A DNA stretch of 64,000 nucleotides from Terrimonas_A sp051954695 (GTDB lineage: Bacteria; Bacteroidota; Bacteroidia; Chitinophagales; Chitinophagaceae): positions 62,001 to 126,000 of the forward strand of contig JBQCHL010000031.1 of NCBI GenBank assembly GCA_051954695.1, given 5' to 3'. The notes under the pieces are model-generated. The model was given only the letters and a program-made list of their open reading frames with translations, ran no database searches and was not told the origin of the DNA. Positions 34,019-42,302 of the stretch are shown here, piece after piece. Made by a program: the position numbers and the translations under genes. Numbering within the stretch: position 1 is the first letter of the stretch; each line of letters opens with the position of its first letter.

Positions 34019-35351
34019 GAACTACGAATGGAGAATAGCAGGAGGAATACTGCTATTGCTGGTAACATTGAGCGCAGCCGCATTCCTTATCGTACACGGC
34101 TACTATGTGTACCTGGTGATCGTATTGCCTGTTATCATTTACCAGGCAATGGAGTTTTACCGCTTCCAACGGAAAGCATATAAGGAACTTGATCAGTTTG
34201 TGGAATCGGTCCATTACCGGGATTTTTCCCGCTACTTCGACGTAAAGCATGCTCCCACAGAAATACAACCTTTACGGCAAGGGTTCAATGAGATCAATTC
34301 TACTTTCAAGGTGATCAGCAAAGAAAAAGAAACGCAGTACCAGTACCTGCAAAGAATACTTGAGTTGGTTGACACCGGTATACTTTCTTATAAAGAAGAT
34401 GACGGGGAAGTTATCTGGATGAATGATTCGCTGAAGAGAATGTTACAACTGCCTTATATCAAAACCATCTATTCGCTGAAGAAAAGGGATGAGGAGCTGG
34501 GGCAGGCGATCATTACATTGAAGCCAGGAGAAAGCAAGATCGCTTCGGCTCACCAGGAAAGATCGAGCTTTAAAATATTATTGTCGGCCACTGCATTTCA
34601 AACAGAAGGGAATTTATACAAGCTGATTGCTTTTCAGAACGTGAATGAGGCCCTGGATGAAACGGAATCAAAAGCATGGCAAAAACTGCTGAGTGTGTTA
34701 ACACACGAGATCATGAATTCAGTAGCGCCGATCTCTTCACTTGCTGAAACACTCAAGAGCAGGCTGCAGCAATCCGTTACGATATTGAACAATGATTCCG
34801 GCTCGGTCGATGATCTGGAAATCGGTATTGAAACGATCCGCCGCAGAAGTGAAGGGCTACTGAAATTTGCTGAAACTTACCGAAATCTTAATAAGATCAC
34901 CAATCCAACGCTCAAAAGGATCTATGTACGTGATATATTTGAGAACCTGCTTCAACTGATGCAGCCAACACTGGAGCAAAAGAACATTGAAGTGGAAACC
35001 ATCCTGAAAGATCCAGATATTGCTCTTGAAGCAGATATGCATTTGCTTGAACAGGTAATGATCAATCTTGTAGTGAATGCCATAGAAGCGGTAAAAGACA
35101 AACCCGATCCCCGTATCGTACTTTCTGCATATCTCACGGTGAACCGTAAAACGCTTATCAAAGTAGCAGACAATGGCAGTGGCATGCCGGTGGAACTGCT
35201 TGATAAGATCTTTATTCCTTTCTTCAGCACCAAAAAAAGCGGCAGTGGCATTGGGCTTAGTCTATGCAAACAGATCATGATGCTGCACAAAGGGAATATC
35301 CAGGTGCAGTCGGCAGAAGGAGAAGGAACTGTATTCATTCTTCAGTTTTAA
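34008..35351 (+). CDS. Sensor histidine kinase, NtrB/ZraS-like partner
   Basis: A 448-residue kinase. Two N-terminal membrane helices (about 10-30 and 34-50) are joined by a very short periplasmic turn, so sensing is probably within the membrane or cytoplasm. A PAS-like region follows (IVELVDTGILSYKEDDGEVIWMN type, here LELVDTGILSYKED). The H-box LTHEIMNSVAPISSL has His233; the HATPase domain has NLVVNAIEAV, DNGSGMP and GSGIGLSLCKQI. The ATG at 34008 overlaps the activator's stop by 11 nt; a longer frame from 33936 would run inside the activator's helix-turn-helix and is rejected. The two form a translationally coupled pair. Confidence 0.9.
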   Translation: MTFKNYEWRIAGGILLLLVTLSAAAFLIVHGYYVYLVIVLPVIIYQAMEFYRFQRKAYKELDQFVESVHYRDFSRYFDVKHAPTEIQPLRQGFNEINSTFKVISKEKETQYQYLQRILELVDTGILSYKEDDGEVIWMNDSLKRMLQLPYIKTIYSLKKRDEELGQAIITLKPGESKIASAHQERSSFKILLSATAFQTEGNLYKLIAFQNVNEALDETESKAWQKLLSVLTHEIMNSVAPISSLAETLKSRLQQSVTILNNDSGSVDDLEIGIETIRRRSEGLLKFAETYRNLNKITNPTLKRIYVRDIFENLLQLMQPTLEQKNIEVETILKDPDIALEADMHLLEQVMINLVVNAIEAVKDKPDPRIVLSAYLTVNRKTLIKVADNGSGMPVELLDKIFIPFFSTKKSGSGIGLSLCKQIMMLHKGNIQVQSAEGEGTVFILQF

Positions 35352-35479
35352 AATAACAGGGAGCCCTTAAACACTTTATTAACGACGGTTAAGCTGCCGT
35401 TAAGCGGGTCTGTATTCTCTTGCAGTTGAAAATATTGTTCCAACTTAGCCGTAACAAATTTTCAACTAAAAAAAAAGAT

Positions 35480-35737
35480 ATGAAAAAGTACATGATCCCG
35501 GTTGCCGCAATGTTATTATTCGCAGGTGTAGCAGGTGCACAAACTACACCAAAGCAACCTTCCAAATCAGCACCCGTAAAAAAAGAAATGACCGCTAAAA
35601 AATCTGCTGCAACTGATAAGTCTGCTGCCAGCGTGGCTCATACTGAGAAAGCAGGTACTGACGCAAAGGCCACTGCTGTCCACAGAAAGCATCATCATAA
35701 AAAAGCAAAACCCGTTACGAAAACTGAGAGCAAATAA
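35480..35737 (+). CDS. Small Lys/His-rich exported protein
   Basis: An 85-residue protein with a signal peptide (MKKYMIPVAAMLLFAGVAGAQ). The mature part is low-complexity, made almost wholly of Lys, Ala, Ser, Thr and His, with KKSAATDKSAASVAH and a basic HRKHHHKKAKP near the end. It has no recognisable domain. Similar alanine/lysine-rich small envelope proteins are common in this phylum, but I cannot name a function; nucleic-acid, polysaccharide or metal (His) binding is conceivable. The frame is open from 35420, but the signal peptide marks 35480 as the start. It is monocistronic, closed by the terminator at 35766-35799. Confidence 0.7.
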   Translation: MKKYMIPVAAMLLFAGVAGAQTTPKQPSKSAPVKKEMTAKKSAATDKSAASVAHTEKAGTDAKATAVHRKHHHKKAKPVTKTESK

Positions 35738-35765
35738 CCCTTAACCTTGGTGTGTTGGTTCGGTA

Positions 35766-35799
35766 AAGACGGTCTCCAGGTGGGAGGCTGTCTTTTTTT
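35766..35799 (+). terminator. Intrinsic terminator after the Lys/His-rich protein gene
   Basis: AAGACGGTCTCC (35766-35777) pairs with GGGAGGCTGTCTT (35782-35794) with G-T pairs and is followed by a run of seven T. Confidence 0.8.
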
Positions 35800-35892
35800 A
35801 TGCCCGGTAGTGGCGGAAATCAGTTAACTTTCAATTAACCAATGTTAACACTGCCGGCTAGTGCAAGCTGGTCCTTCGTATTATTTTAGCTT

Positions 35893-37161
35893 ATGTTTTC
35901 TGCGCCGATAAGATCATCAACCATCCGCCTGGTTTTATTTATCAGTTCGCTGGTTATTGCCACGATATTGGTATTTCAGTTGGTTTGGCTCAGGAAAATA
36001 TACAATTTCGAGCAAAAGGAATTCACGCACAATGTGATGAAAGCGATCAGGGGTTTGTATGAAGACCTGGATATAAGCCTTTACAATTCTTCACATCTTA
36101 ATGAACTGGTCGAAAACCCTGCACCCAACCTTTATATTGCCCAGATAAGCCTTCCCGAAGGAAGGGACTCACTGATCAGTTACCTGCATTATGAGTTGGA
36201 CGATTTTGGCGTATTCACAGAGTGCCATGTGGGCATCTATAATAGAGATTCCACAAAATATGTTTATACAGGCATACTGGCTCCTACAAAAAATAGCGTA
36301 GCACTGAAAGTACCTCCCACTCCGCGCGGCTACGATCATATCACCCTGTTCTTTCCTAAAAGACAGCAGTATATTTTAACGAGAATGAATTTCTGGATCA
36401 TCAGCAGTGTTGTCCTTTTCCTGGTGTTGGTATTGTTTGGCGGCAGCCTGTATTATTTCTATAAACAAAAATTCCTCAACGAAACGCAGAAAGATTTCAT
36501 TCACAACTTTACACATGAGTTTAAAACACCGGTGGCAGTGATCAGCCTGGCGGCAGATGTACTGAAGAACCCGGCTATTGTGGAAAAACCCGACAAACTG
36601 GTTACCTATGCCGGCATTGTGGAGAATCAATCCACTTACCTGCAGAACCAGATCGAGCGGTTATTGAAATTTGCCTATACTGATTCCAATCAATTGCACC
36701 TGACACCTGAAAAGGTAAATATCCATGACCTTATACAGGAAGCTCTTCGCAACCTCAGCCCGCTGATCGCTGAAAAAAAAGCTCATTTCGATCTGTCGCT
36801 GGATGCAGCCGACCCTTTGCTGCTGGCCGATAAGGAATACCTTGTTATCGTGATCACCAATCTTATTGATAATGCCATCAAATACTCAAGGAATCCGCAG
36901 GTGCACATCAGCACCGGCAACACAGCAGGGTTTACTTACTTTACTGTGCAGGACAATGGTATTGGGATTGAAAAGAAACAACTGAATAAAATATTCAAAC
37001 GCTTTTTCAGGGTCCGCCATGGCGAAACGTATAATGCCAAAGGCTTTGGGCTCGGACTAAGTTTTGTAAAGAAGATAGTGGACGCACACAGAGGTAAAAT
37101 AAAAGTGGAGAGTGTTCCGGGAAAAGGAAGCAGCTTCACCGTAAGTTTACCAGTGAGTTGA
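35893..37161 (+). CDS. Sensor histidine kinase, RprX-like
   Basis: A 422-residue two-TM kinase: TM1 about 12-33, a ~125-residue periplasmic sensor domain, TM2 about 168-190, then HisKA with the H-box FTHEFKTPVAV (His208) and HATPase with NLIDNAIKYS, DNGIGIEKK and GFGLGLSFVKK. The pairing with the next gene and its sequence resemble RprX/RprY of Bacteroides. The stop codon overlaps the start of the response regulator (TGATG), so they are translationally coupled. The signal is unknown. Confidence 0.92.
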   Translation: MFSAPIRSSTIRLVLFISSLVIATILVFQLVWLRKIYNFEQKEFTHNVMKAIRGLYEDLDISLYNSSHLNELVENPAPNLYIAQISLPEGRDSLISYLHYELDDFGVFTECHVGIYNRDSTKYVYTGILAPTKNSVALKVPPTPRGYDHITLFFPKRQQYILTRMNFWIISSVVLFLVLVLFGGSLYYFYKQKFLNETQKDFIHNFTHEFKTPVAVISLAADVLKNPAIVEKPDKLVTYAGIVENQSTYLQNQIERLLKFAYTDSNQLHLTPEKVNIHDLIQEALRNLSPLIAEKKAHFDLSLDAADPLLLADKEYLVIVITNLIDNAIKYSRNPQVHISTGNTAGFTYFTVQDNGIGIEKKQLNKIFKRFFRVRHGETYNAKGFGLGLSFVKKIVDAHRGKIKVESVPGKGSSFTVSLPVS

Positions 37162-37883
37162 TGCAACAAACTATAACAACCTTGGTTATGCAACAAAAAA
37201 CAAAAATCCTGCTTGCTGAAGATGATCTTCAACTTGGTTTTATCATTAAAGACAATCTCGAAGAAGCAGGGTTCCAGGTGATCAATTGCCCTGATGGTGA
37301 AACGGCATGGGAACATTACCAGAAAACCAACCCTGATCTTTGCATCCTGGATGTGAATATGCCATATCGTGATGGGTTCAGCCTGGCAAAAAAGATCCGG
37401 CAGAAGAGTGACCGTATTCCCATTCTTTTTCTTACAGCCAAATCGCTGGAAGAAGATAAGCTGAAAGGCTTTGCAGCAGGCGGAGATGATTATATCGTGA
37501 AGCCATTCAGCATGAAAGAGCTTTTATCAAGGATGCAAGTGTTTCTCCGGAGGAATAAGATGATCGTTGCAGAATCGGCACAAACAATAAAAATCGGGGA
37601 TTTTTCTTTTTATCCTGCAGAGTTAAAACTGGTTGGCGAAAAAGATACCGTCAGCTTAACACAACGGGAAGCAGAGTTGCTGGAATTTCTCTGCCTCCAT
37701 CCTAATAAAGTGTTGAAGCGGGAAGAAATATTATCGAACGTGTGGGGAAAGAATGATTTTTTCCTGGGAAGAAGTATGGATGTGTTTATGACAAGACTGC
37801 GTAAATTATTAAGCATAGAACCTTCTGTAACGATTGAAACGATACACGGAGTGGGATATAGATTTACGATGTCTGAGGGTTAG
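37161..37883 (+). CDS. OmpR-family response regulator, RprY-like
   Basis: A 240-residue regulator with a receiver domain (LLAEDDLQLG, phospho-acceptor Asp64 in CILDVNMPYRDGFSL, LTAKS, and Lys in DDYIVKPFSMKEL) and a C-terminal winged helix (LTQREAELLEFLCLHPNKVL...DVFMTRLRKLL...ETIHGVGYRF). The receiver is close to Bacteroides RprY in its motif spelling. The ATG at 37161 overlaps the kinase stop; a second ATG at 37188 (MQQKTKILLAEDD) is also possible. It ends 3 nt before the convergent E1 gene. Targets are not evident nearby. Confidence 0.92.
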   Translation: MQQTITTLVMQQKTKILLAEDDLQLGFIIKDNLEEAGFQVINCPDGETAWEHYQKTNPDLCILDVNMPYRDGFSLAKKIRQKSDRIPILFLTAKSLEEDKLKGFAAGGDDYIVKPFSMKELLSRMQVFLRRNKMIVAESAQTIKIGDFSFYPAELKLVGEKDTVSLTQREAELLEFLCLHPNKVLKREEILSNVWGKNDFFLGRSMDVFMTRLRKLLSIEPSVTIETIHGVGYRFTMSEG

Positions 37884-37886
37884 GTA

Positions 37887-39953
37887 CTAATAGCTGATCA
37901 ATTTCTTTAGTGCAGCAACAACCTTATCTGCATTCGGCAGCATTGCCTGTTCCAGCCCGGTATTCATAGCCACAGCCGGTAAGTTCAATGCTCCTAATAC
38001 TTCTACCGGAGCATCAAGATAAGTAAAGCAATTTTTCGCGATCCTGCCTGCCAGTGCTTCTGCAAATGAATTACGCTGCTGCTCTTCTGTAAGCACCAGG
38101 CATTTCCCATGCTGTTTTACTTTTTCATAAACCAGTTCTTCATCCAATGGATATAAAGTGCGCAGATCAATGATCTCTATCTGCCCATTAAATTTTGCGG
38201 AAGCCGCTTTTGCCCAGTAAACTCCCATTCCATAAGTGATCACCACACAGCTTTCTCCATTCGCTATTGCTGTGGGGCTGGCGGGTTTTACTATACGGCC
38301 TTTTCCAAGAGGGATAATATAATTTCTGTCCGGCTCAGTTGTTTTCGCGTCTTCTGTGCCCGGCACTTTACTCCAGTAAAGTCCTTTATGCTCCAGCATC
38401 ACCACCGGGTTGCCATCATGAAAAGCAGCTTTCATCAGCCCTTTCATATCTGCCGCATTGGAAGGATATACCACTTTGATGCCTTTAATGGAAAGCAGGG
38501 TTGTTTCAACAGAACCGCTATGATAAGGTCCGCCACCGCCATAAGCACCTGTTGGCACACGAAGTACCATTGACACAGGGAATTTGCCGCAACTGAGATA
38601 AGCGCTTTTGGATATCTCTGTCACCAGTTGATTGAGGGCCGGATAAATATAATCGGCGAATTGTACTTCCACCAAAGGCTTCAATCCAACTGCATTCATG
38701 CCAATAGTAGAGCCAACGATATAAGCTTCCTGTATAGCTGTATTGAACACGCGGTGGTCTCCAAACTTCTCTGCAAGGGTAGCTGCTTCACGGAACACAC
38801 CACCTAACCGCCGGCCAACATCCTGTCCATATAAAAGTGCTTCCGGATGATCTTCCATCAGTTCGCGTATGGCAAACAATGCAGCATCCACCATCAACAC
38901 TTTGGGGGCATTGGCTGGCTCACGTTCTCCTTTTTCTTCTGTTACAGGTGAAGGCACAAACACATGATCTTCTACAGAGCGGGGATCAGGTTCAGGTGAG
39001 GCAACAGCTTTTGCAAAATGATCTTCTACCAGTGATGCTGCTTCTTTTTCTATCTGGGTCAGTGTTTCCTCGCTAACAGATAATTCCAGTAATCTTTTCC
39101 GCAGTTGCGGAACAGGGTCAAGCTGAAGATGATCATTCCAGTCATTTTCCGACCGGTAAAATTCACGGCGCACGCCGCTGGTATGATGGCCCAACAGGGG
39201 AACACGCGCATGTACCAGGAAAGGTCTTCTCTCTTTTCTGACAATTGCACAAACTTCCTGCATTGTTTGATAAGAGGCTTCAAAATCGCTGCCATTGACC
39301 TGCGCACGACCCATGCCTTTAAATCCTGCTGCGAATTCATAAGCATTCATGGCGCGGGCTTCATCGGCCGTAACGCTGATGCCCCAGTTATTATCCTGTA
39401 CCAGGTATATGACAGGCAATTGATGCAAGACGGCAAACTGCAATGCTTCACTCACTTCTCCTTCCGTCATGCTTGCATCGCCAAATGAACAAAGAACAAT
39501 AGGCAACTCTCCGTTGACACCTTTTTTTAAATGATCAATCTTTATTCTTTCCCAATAGCTAATTCCTTGTGCTATGCCGGTGGTAGGAATTGCCTGCATG
39601 CCGGTAGCACTGCTTTGGTGAATGATCGTTGGCTTATCATCACCACGATAATTGGCATGAGCATAGTATTCCCTTCCTCCTGTAAAAATATCATTGCCTT
39701 TGGCAAGCAGTTGAAGCATTAATTCATAAGGAGAAAATCCCACCCCCATCAGTAAGCTTTCATCACGGTAGTAAGGGCTGAAATAATCCTGGGGTTGCAG
39801 TTGAAAGGCTGTAGCCAGTTGAATGGCCTCATGGCCACGGGAAGTGGAATGAACATATTTGCAAATCTGCCGGTTTGCCTCATATGTTTCGGCCATGGTC
39901 TTGGCCTGACGCATTAAACGGTATGCTCTCAGGAGAATGGAAATGTCTGTCAT
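37887..39953 (-). CDS. Fused 2-oxoacid dehydrogenase E1 alpha/beta, second paralogue
   Basis: A 688-residue fusion of E1 alpha (about 1-330, TPP motif GDASMTEGEVSEAL...QDNNWGIS with the standard NN) and E1 beta (about 350-688, with LYGQDVGRRLGGVFREA, VEVQFADYIYPA and the transketolase C-terminal DLRTLYPLDEE). It is about 110 residues shorter than the paralogue at 1977-4370 because the linker is shorter. The frame extends to a TTG at 39959, but the ATG at 39953 (MTDISILL) is the start. No E2 or E3 lies beside it. The substrate could be branched-chain 2-oxoacids; this is not certain. Confidence 0.88.
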   Translation of the reverse strand: MTDISILLRAYRLMRQAKTMAETYEANRQICKYVHSTSRGHEAIQLATAFQLQPQDYFSPYYRDESLLMGVGFSPYELMLQLLAKGNDIFTGGREYYAHANYRGDDKPTIIHQSSATGMQAIPTTGIAQGISYWERIKIDHLKKGVNGELPIVLCSFGDASMTEGEVSEALQFAVLHQLPVIYLVQDNNWGISVTADEARAMNAYEFAAGFKGMGRAQVNGSDFEASYQTMQEVCAIVRKERRPFLVHARVPLLGHHTSGVRREFYRSENDWNDHLQLDPVPQLRKRLLELSVSEETLTQIEKEAASLVEDHFAKAVASPEPDPRSVEDHVFVPSPVTEEKGEREPANAPKVLMVDAALFAIRELMEDHPEALLYGQDVGRRLGGVFREAATLAEKFGDHRVFNTAIQEAYIVGSTIGMNAVGLKPLVEVQFADYIYPALNQLVTEISKSAYLSCGKFPVSMVLRVPTGAYGGGGPYHSGSVETTLLSIKGIKVVYPSNAADMKGLMKAAFHDGNPVVMLEHKGLYWSKVPGTEDAKTTEPDRNYIIPLGKGRIVKPASPTAIANGESCVVITYGMGVYWAKAASAKFNGQIEIIDLRTLYPLDEELVYEKVKQHGKCLVLTEEQQRNSFAEALAGRIAKNCFTYLDAPVEVLGALNLPAVAMNTGLEQAMLPNADKVVAALKKLISY

Positions 39954-40008
39954 TAGCAAGCAATGTAAACTACTGTCAAATTAAGCATATTATCTCGTGG
40001 GCTGTTTA

Positions 40009-40060
40009 AAAGTTTAAAGGTTTAAGGGTTTAACGTTAAACCCTTAAACCTTTAAACTTT
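40009..40060. repeat. 52-bp perfect palindrome
   Basis: Arms 40009-40034 and 40035-40060 are exact complements over 26 bp with no loop, centred on AACGTT. Each arm is built of GTTTAA-type units (GTTTAAAGGTTTAAGGG). It lies between the stop of the FAH-family gene and the start of the E1 gene, both on the minus strand. It could be a terminator for the former, though it lacks a T run. Confidence 0.85.
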
Positions 40061-40071
40061 AAACTATTGCC

Positions 40072-40683
40072 TTATTTCACGTCGAGTTTGAACATGCTTA
40101 CGTCTTCCAGGAAACCTTCGAGTTCATCACCTACAACTGCTTCCCCTACGCCGGCTGGTGTGCCGGTGAAGATCACGTCGCCTATGTTCACAGAAAAATA
40201 ATTGGAGATATAGGCTACCAGGCTATCGAAATTATGGATCATGCTGGCAGAATTGCCTTGCTGCGCAAGTTCCTTGTTTTTATACAACCCGAAATTGATA
40301 TCTTTTTTATTCTTCACTTCAGCAAGAGGTACCCATTTGCCGATCACGGCTGAATTGTCCCAGGCTTTGGCTTTTTCCCAGGGGAGGCCTTTTGCTTTCA
40401 GTTCATTTTGGATATCACGGGCAGTGAAGTCGATACCAGCCGTGATGGCATCATAATATTTTGAAGCGAATTTTTCCTGGATATACTTGCCATTTTTACT
40501 GATGCGGATAACGAGTTCGCATTCATAATGCAATTCGTTGGTAAACTCCGGGTAGTAAAAAGGAGTATGGGGTTGCAGCAGCGCACTCTTGGGTTTCATA
40601 AAAATTACAGGCTCGTCAGGAATTTCATTTCCCAGTTCTTTAGCATGTGCTGCATAGTTTCGGCCTACACAAAAAATCTTCAT
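40072..40683 (-). CDS. Fumarylacetoacetate hydrolase (FAH) family protein
   Basis: A 203-residue single-domain FAH-fold protein. The start MKIFCVGRNYAAHAKELGNE matches small FAH-family enzymes (YcgM/FAHD1-like), and the motifs PVIFMKPKSALL, the metal-binding HYECELVIRI (Glu-x-Glu), and GDVIFTGTPAGVG are clear. Such proteins hydrolyse or decarboxylate C-C bonds in oxoacids such as acylpyruvates or oxaloacetate. No other aromatic-degradation gene is near. Monocistronic in appearance, with a palindrome after its stop. Confidence 0.9.
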   Translation of the reverse strand: MKIFCVGRNYAAHAKELGNEIPDEPVIFMKPKSALLQPHTPFYYPEFTNELHYECELVIRISKNGKYIQEKFASKYYDAITAGIDFTARDIQNELKAKGLPWEKAKAWDNSAVIGKWVPLAEVKNKKDINFGLYKNKELAQQGNSASMIHNFDSLVAYISNYFSVNIGDVIFTGTPAGVGEAVVGDELEGFLEDVSMFKLDVK

Positions 40684-40822
40684 AATTAGGATGGGTGTTT
40701 GTTAAATACATCGGATACCAGTTCCAGGGTTGTTCATCCCATATATTCAGGCAATCAGGAAGTTAATTGGATTTAAGGTTCCGGAGGTTCGGGGTGCTAA
40801 AATAAGTAATCATGATGATTAA

Positions 40823-41398
40823 TCATAATGAAAAAACCTTATTATTTACCTGATTCATAGCAGTTGCGATGCCCTGGGTACCGAAGATTTCAATGGCATC
40901 CACAGCTCCATCGATCTTTAATTTAACAAGGGGCTCTTCCTCTTTTCTCCATTTTCCGAGCACAAAATCTGCCTGGTGGCCTTTAGGGAAATTATTCCCT
41001 ATTCCAAACCTCAGTTTGGGATATTCAGTAGTGCCCAATGCTTCAGCTATGCTTTTCAGGCCGTTATGGCCCGCATCGCTACCGCCCGGCCGGATCCGTA
41101 GTTTTTCAAGGGGTAGAGCCAGCTCATCCACGATCACCAGGGCATTTTCCAGGCTGATCTTTTCCTTGTCAAGCCAGTATTTTACAGCTTTCCCGCTAAG
41201 GTTCATGTAAGTAGTAGGGCAAACGCAAACAAAGGTCCTGCCCTTCCATTTTACGTCTGCAACATAAGCATGCCTGTCCACACGGAAGCTTCCGCCGTGT
41301 TTCAACACAAAAGCATTTGCTACGTCAAATCCAATATTGTGCCGTGTATGTGCGTATTCGTTACCGACGTTGCCAAGACCAATGATCAAAAATTTCAT
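40823..41398 (-). CDS. pth: Aminoacyl-tRNA hydrolase (peptidyl-tRNA hydrolase)
   Basis: A 191-residue enzyme that frees tRNA from peptidyl-tRNA drop-off products. The family start MKFLIIGLGNVGNEYAHTRH gives Asn10 and the catalytic His20. Later motifs are PTTYMNLSGKAV, IVDELALPLEKLRIRPGGSDAGHNGLKSI, and the C-terminal QADFVLGKW. It is the third gene after prs and rplY, a common order in Bacteroidota. It has a separate near-consensus promoter box and lies behind a terminator, so it is likely transcribed on its own at least in part. Confidence 0.95.
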   Translation of the reverse strand: MKFLIIGLGNVGNEYAHTRHNIGFDVANAFVLKHGGSFRVDRHAYVADVKWKGRTFVCVCPTTYMNLSGKAVKYWLDKEKISLENALVIVDELALPLEKLRIRPGGSDAGHNGLKSIAEALGTTEYPKLRFGIGNNFPKGHQADFVLGKWRKEEEPLVKLKIDGAVDAIEIFGTQGIATAMNQVNNKVFSL

Positions 41399-41402
41399 GA
41401 TT

Positions 41403-41410
41403 CAAGTATA
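41403..41410 (-). promoter_or_regulatory. Near-consensus -7 box with 4-nt leader (pth)
   Basis: TATACTTG on the minus strand differs from TAnnTTTG at one position and lies 4 nt before the pth ATG. The terminator at 41552-41580 lies upstream, which makes a separate pth promoter likely. Confidence 0.4.
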
Positions 41411-41438
41411 GTTCATTTTCTGCCTTTCATTGGCCGTC

Positions 41439-41547
41439 GTAGCAATACGAAGGCAGGAAGGCATCATGCTTAGGCTAAAGCTTGAGCATGCAAAGAGCGA
41501 AGATAAGTATTGCTGCAGCGCCCGCCGAAGACTTAGCGAAGGCGGGC
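41439..41547. repeat. Cluster of nested palindromes between rplY and pth
   Basis: Three hairpins lie in 110 bp. GTAGCAATAC (41439-41448) faces GTATTGCTGC (41507-41516) with one mismatch. Inside it, CATGCTTA (41465) faces TGAGCATG (to 41490). Next to it, GCCCGCC (41520-41526) faces GGCGGGC (41541-41547). No T run and no reading frame. It looks like an extragenic palindromic element. Confidence 0.55.
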
Positions 41548-41551
41548 AACT

Positions 41552-41580
41552 AAAAAACCCGTATCGGTGATGATACGGGT
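41552..41580 (-). terminator. Intrinsic terminator after rplY
   Basis: On the minus strand ACCCGTATC and GATACGGGT (41557-41565 and 41572-41580) form a 9-bp stem with a 6-nt loop, followed by six T. Confidence 0.85.
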
Positions 41581-41603
41581 TATATGTTGCTTTTGGCTTG
41601 TTA

Positions 41604-42236
41604 TTATTTTTTAGCTGCGGCAGCAGGAGCAGCGGCTTTCGCAGGAGCTGCAGCACCTTTGGCAGGAGCAGCAGCAGCTTCTTCCTGTTTCAACTGTCTT
41701 GTCAGCACTACTGAAGCAATAGGAATACGTGGGGAGTTCAGGATCTCATAATGCTCTTCCTTCACATCTTCCACACGAATATTACCGTTCAGCTCCAGGT
41801 CATCGATCGGAACTTCGATCTGCTCTTTCAGGTGTTTTGGGTAAGCTTTCACTTTCAGTGAATTGATCTTTGGAACGAACTTACCACCTTCTTTTACACC
41901 TTTTGAAGTTCCTACGAATTTCAGAGGAATAGAAGCGATTACTTTTTTGTCCTCTACCAGTTCCAGCAGGTCTACGTGGGTGAGAAGATCAGTTACTTTG
42001 TCAAACTGGAGATCTTTCAGAATGGTTCTGTAAGACTTGCCATCCACTTTAACTTCTGCGATCTGGAACTCAGGGGTATAAACTAACGGCTTGAATGCCG
42101 CAGCCGGTGCATAGAAATTAACTTCCTGCGCCCCGCCGTAAATTACACCTGGCACCATTTCCTGAGAGCGGATCGCCCGGGTGGCTGCTTTCCCGAATCC
42201 GGTCCTCAGTTGTCCTTCGATTGTAATTGTTTTCAT
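41604..42236 (-). CDS. rplY: 50S ribosomal protein L25/general stress protein Ctc
   Basis: A 210-residue L25 of the long (Ctc/TL5) type: the N-terminal 5S-rRNA-binding domain (IEGQLRTGFGKAATRAIRSQEMVPGVIYGG) is followed by the C-terminal beta domain (SIPLKFVGTSKGVKEGGKF). The last ~25 residues are an Ala/Lys/Pro-rich tail (AAPAKGAAAPAKAAAP) typical for this phylum. It follows prs after 66 nt and is closed by the terminator at 41552-41580. Confidence 0.93.
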   Translation of the reverse strand: MKTITIEGQLRTGFGKAATRAIRSQEMVPGVIYGGAQEVNFYAPAAAFKPLVYTPEFQIAEVKVDGKSYRTILKDLQFDKVTDLLTHVDLLELVEDKKVIASIPLKFVGTSKGVKEGGKFVPKINSLKVKAYPKHLKEQIEVPIDDLELNGNIRVEDVKEEHYEILNSPRIPIASVVLTRQLKQEEAAAAPAKGAAAPAKAAAPAAAAKK

Positions 42237-42302
42237 TGTATGTTTATTAAATAGTTACGTTGTTGTTCAAAGCCAGCTCCATTTGCAACCCGGCTCTTTA
42301 TT

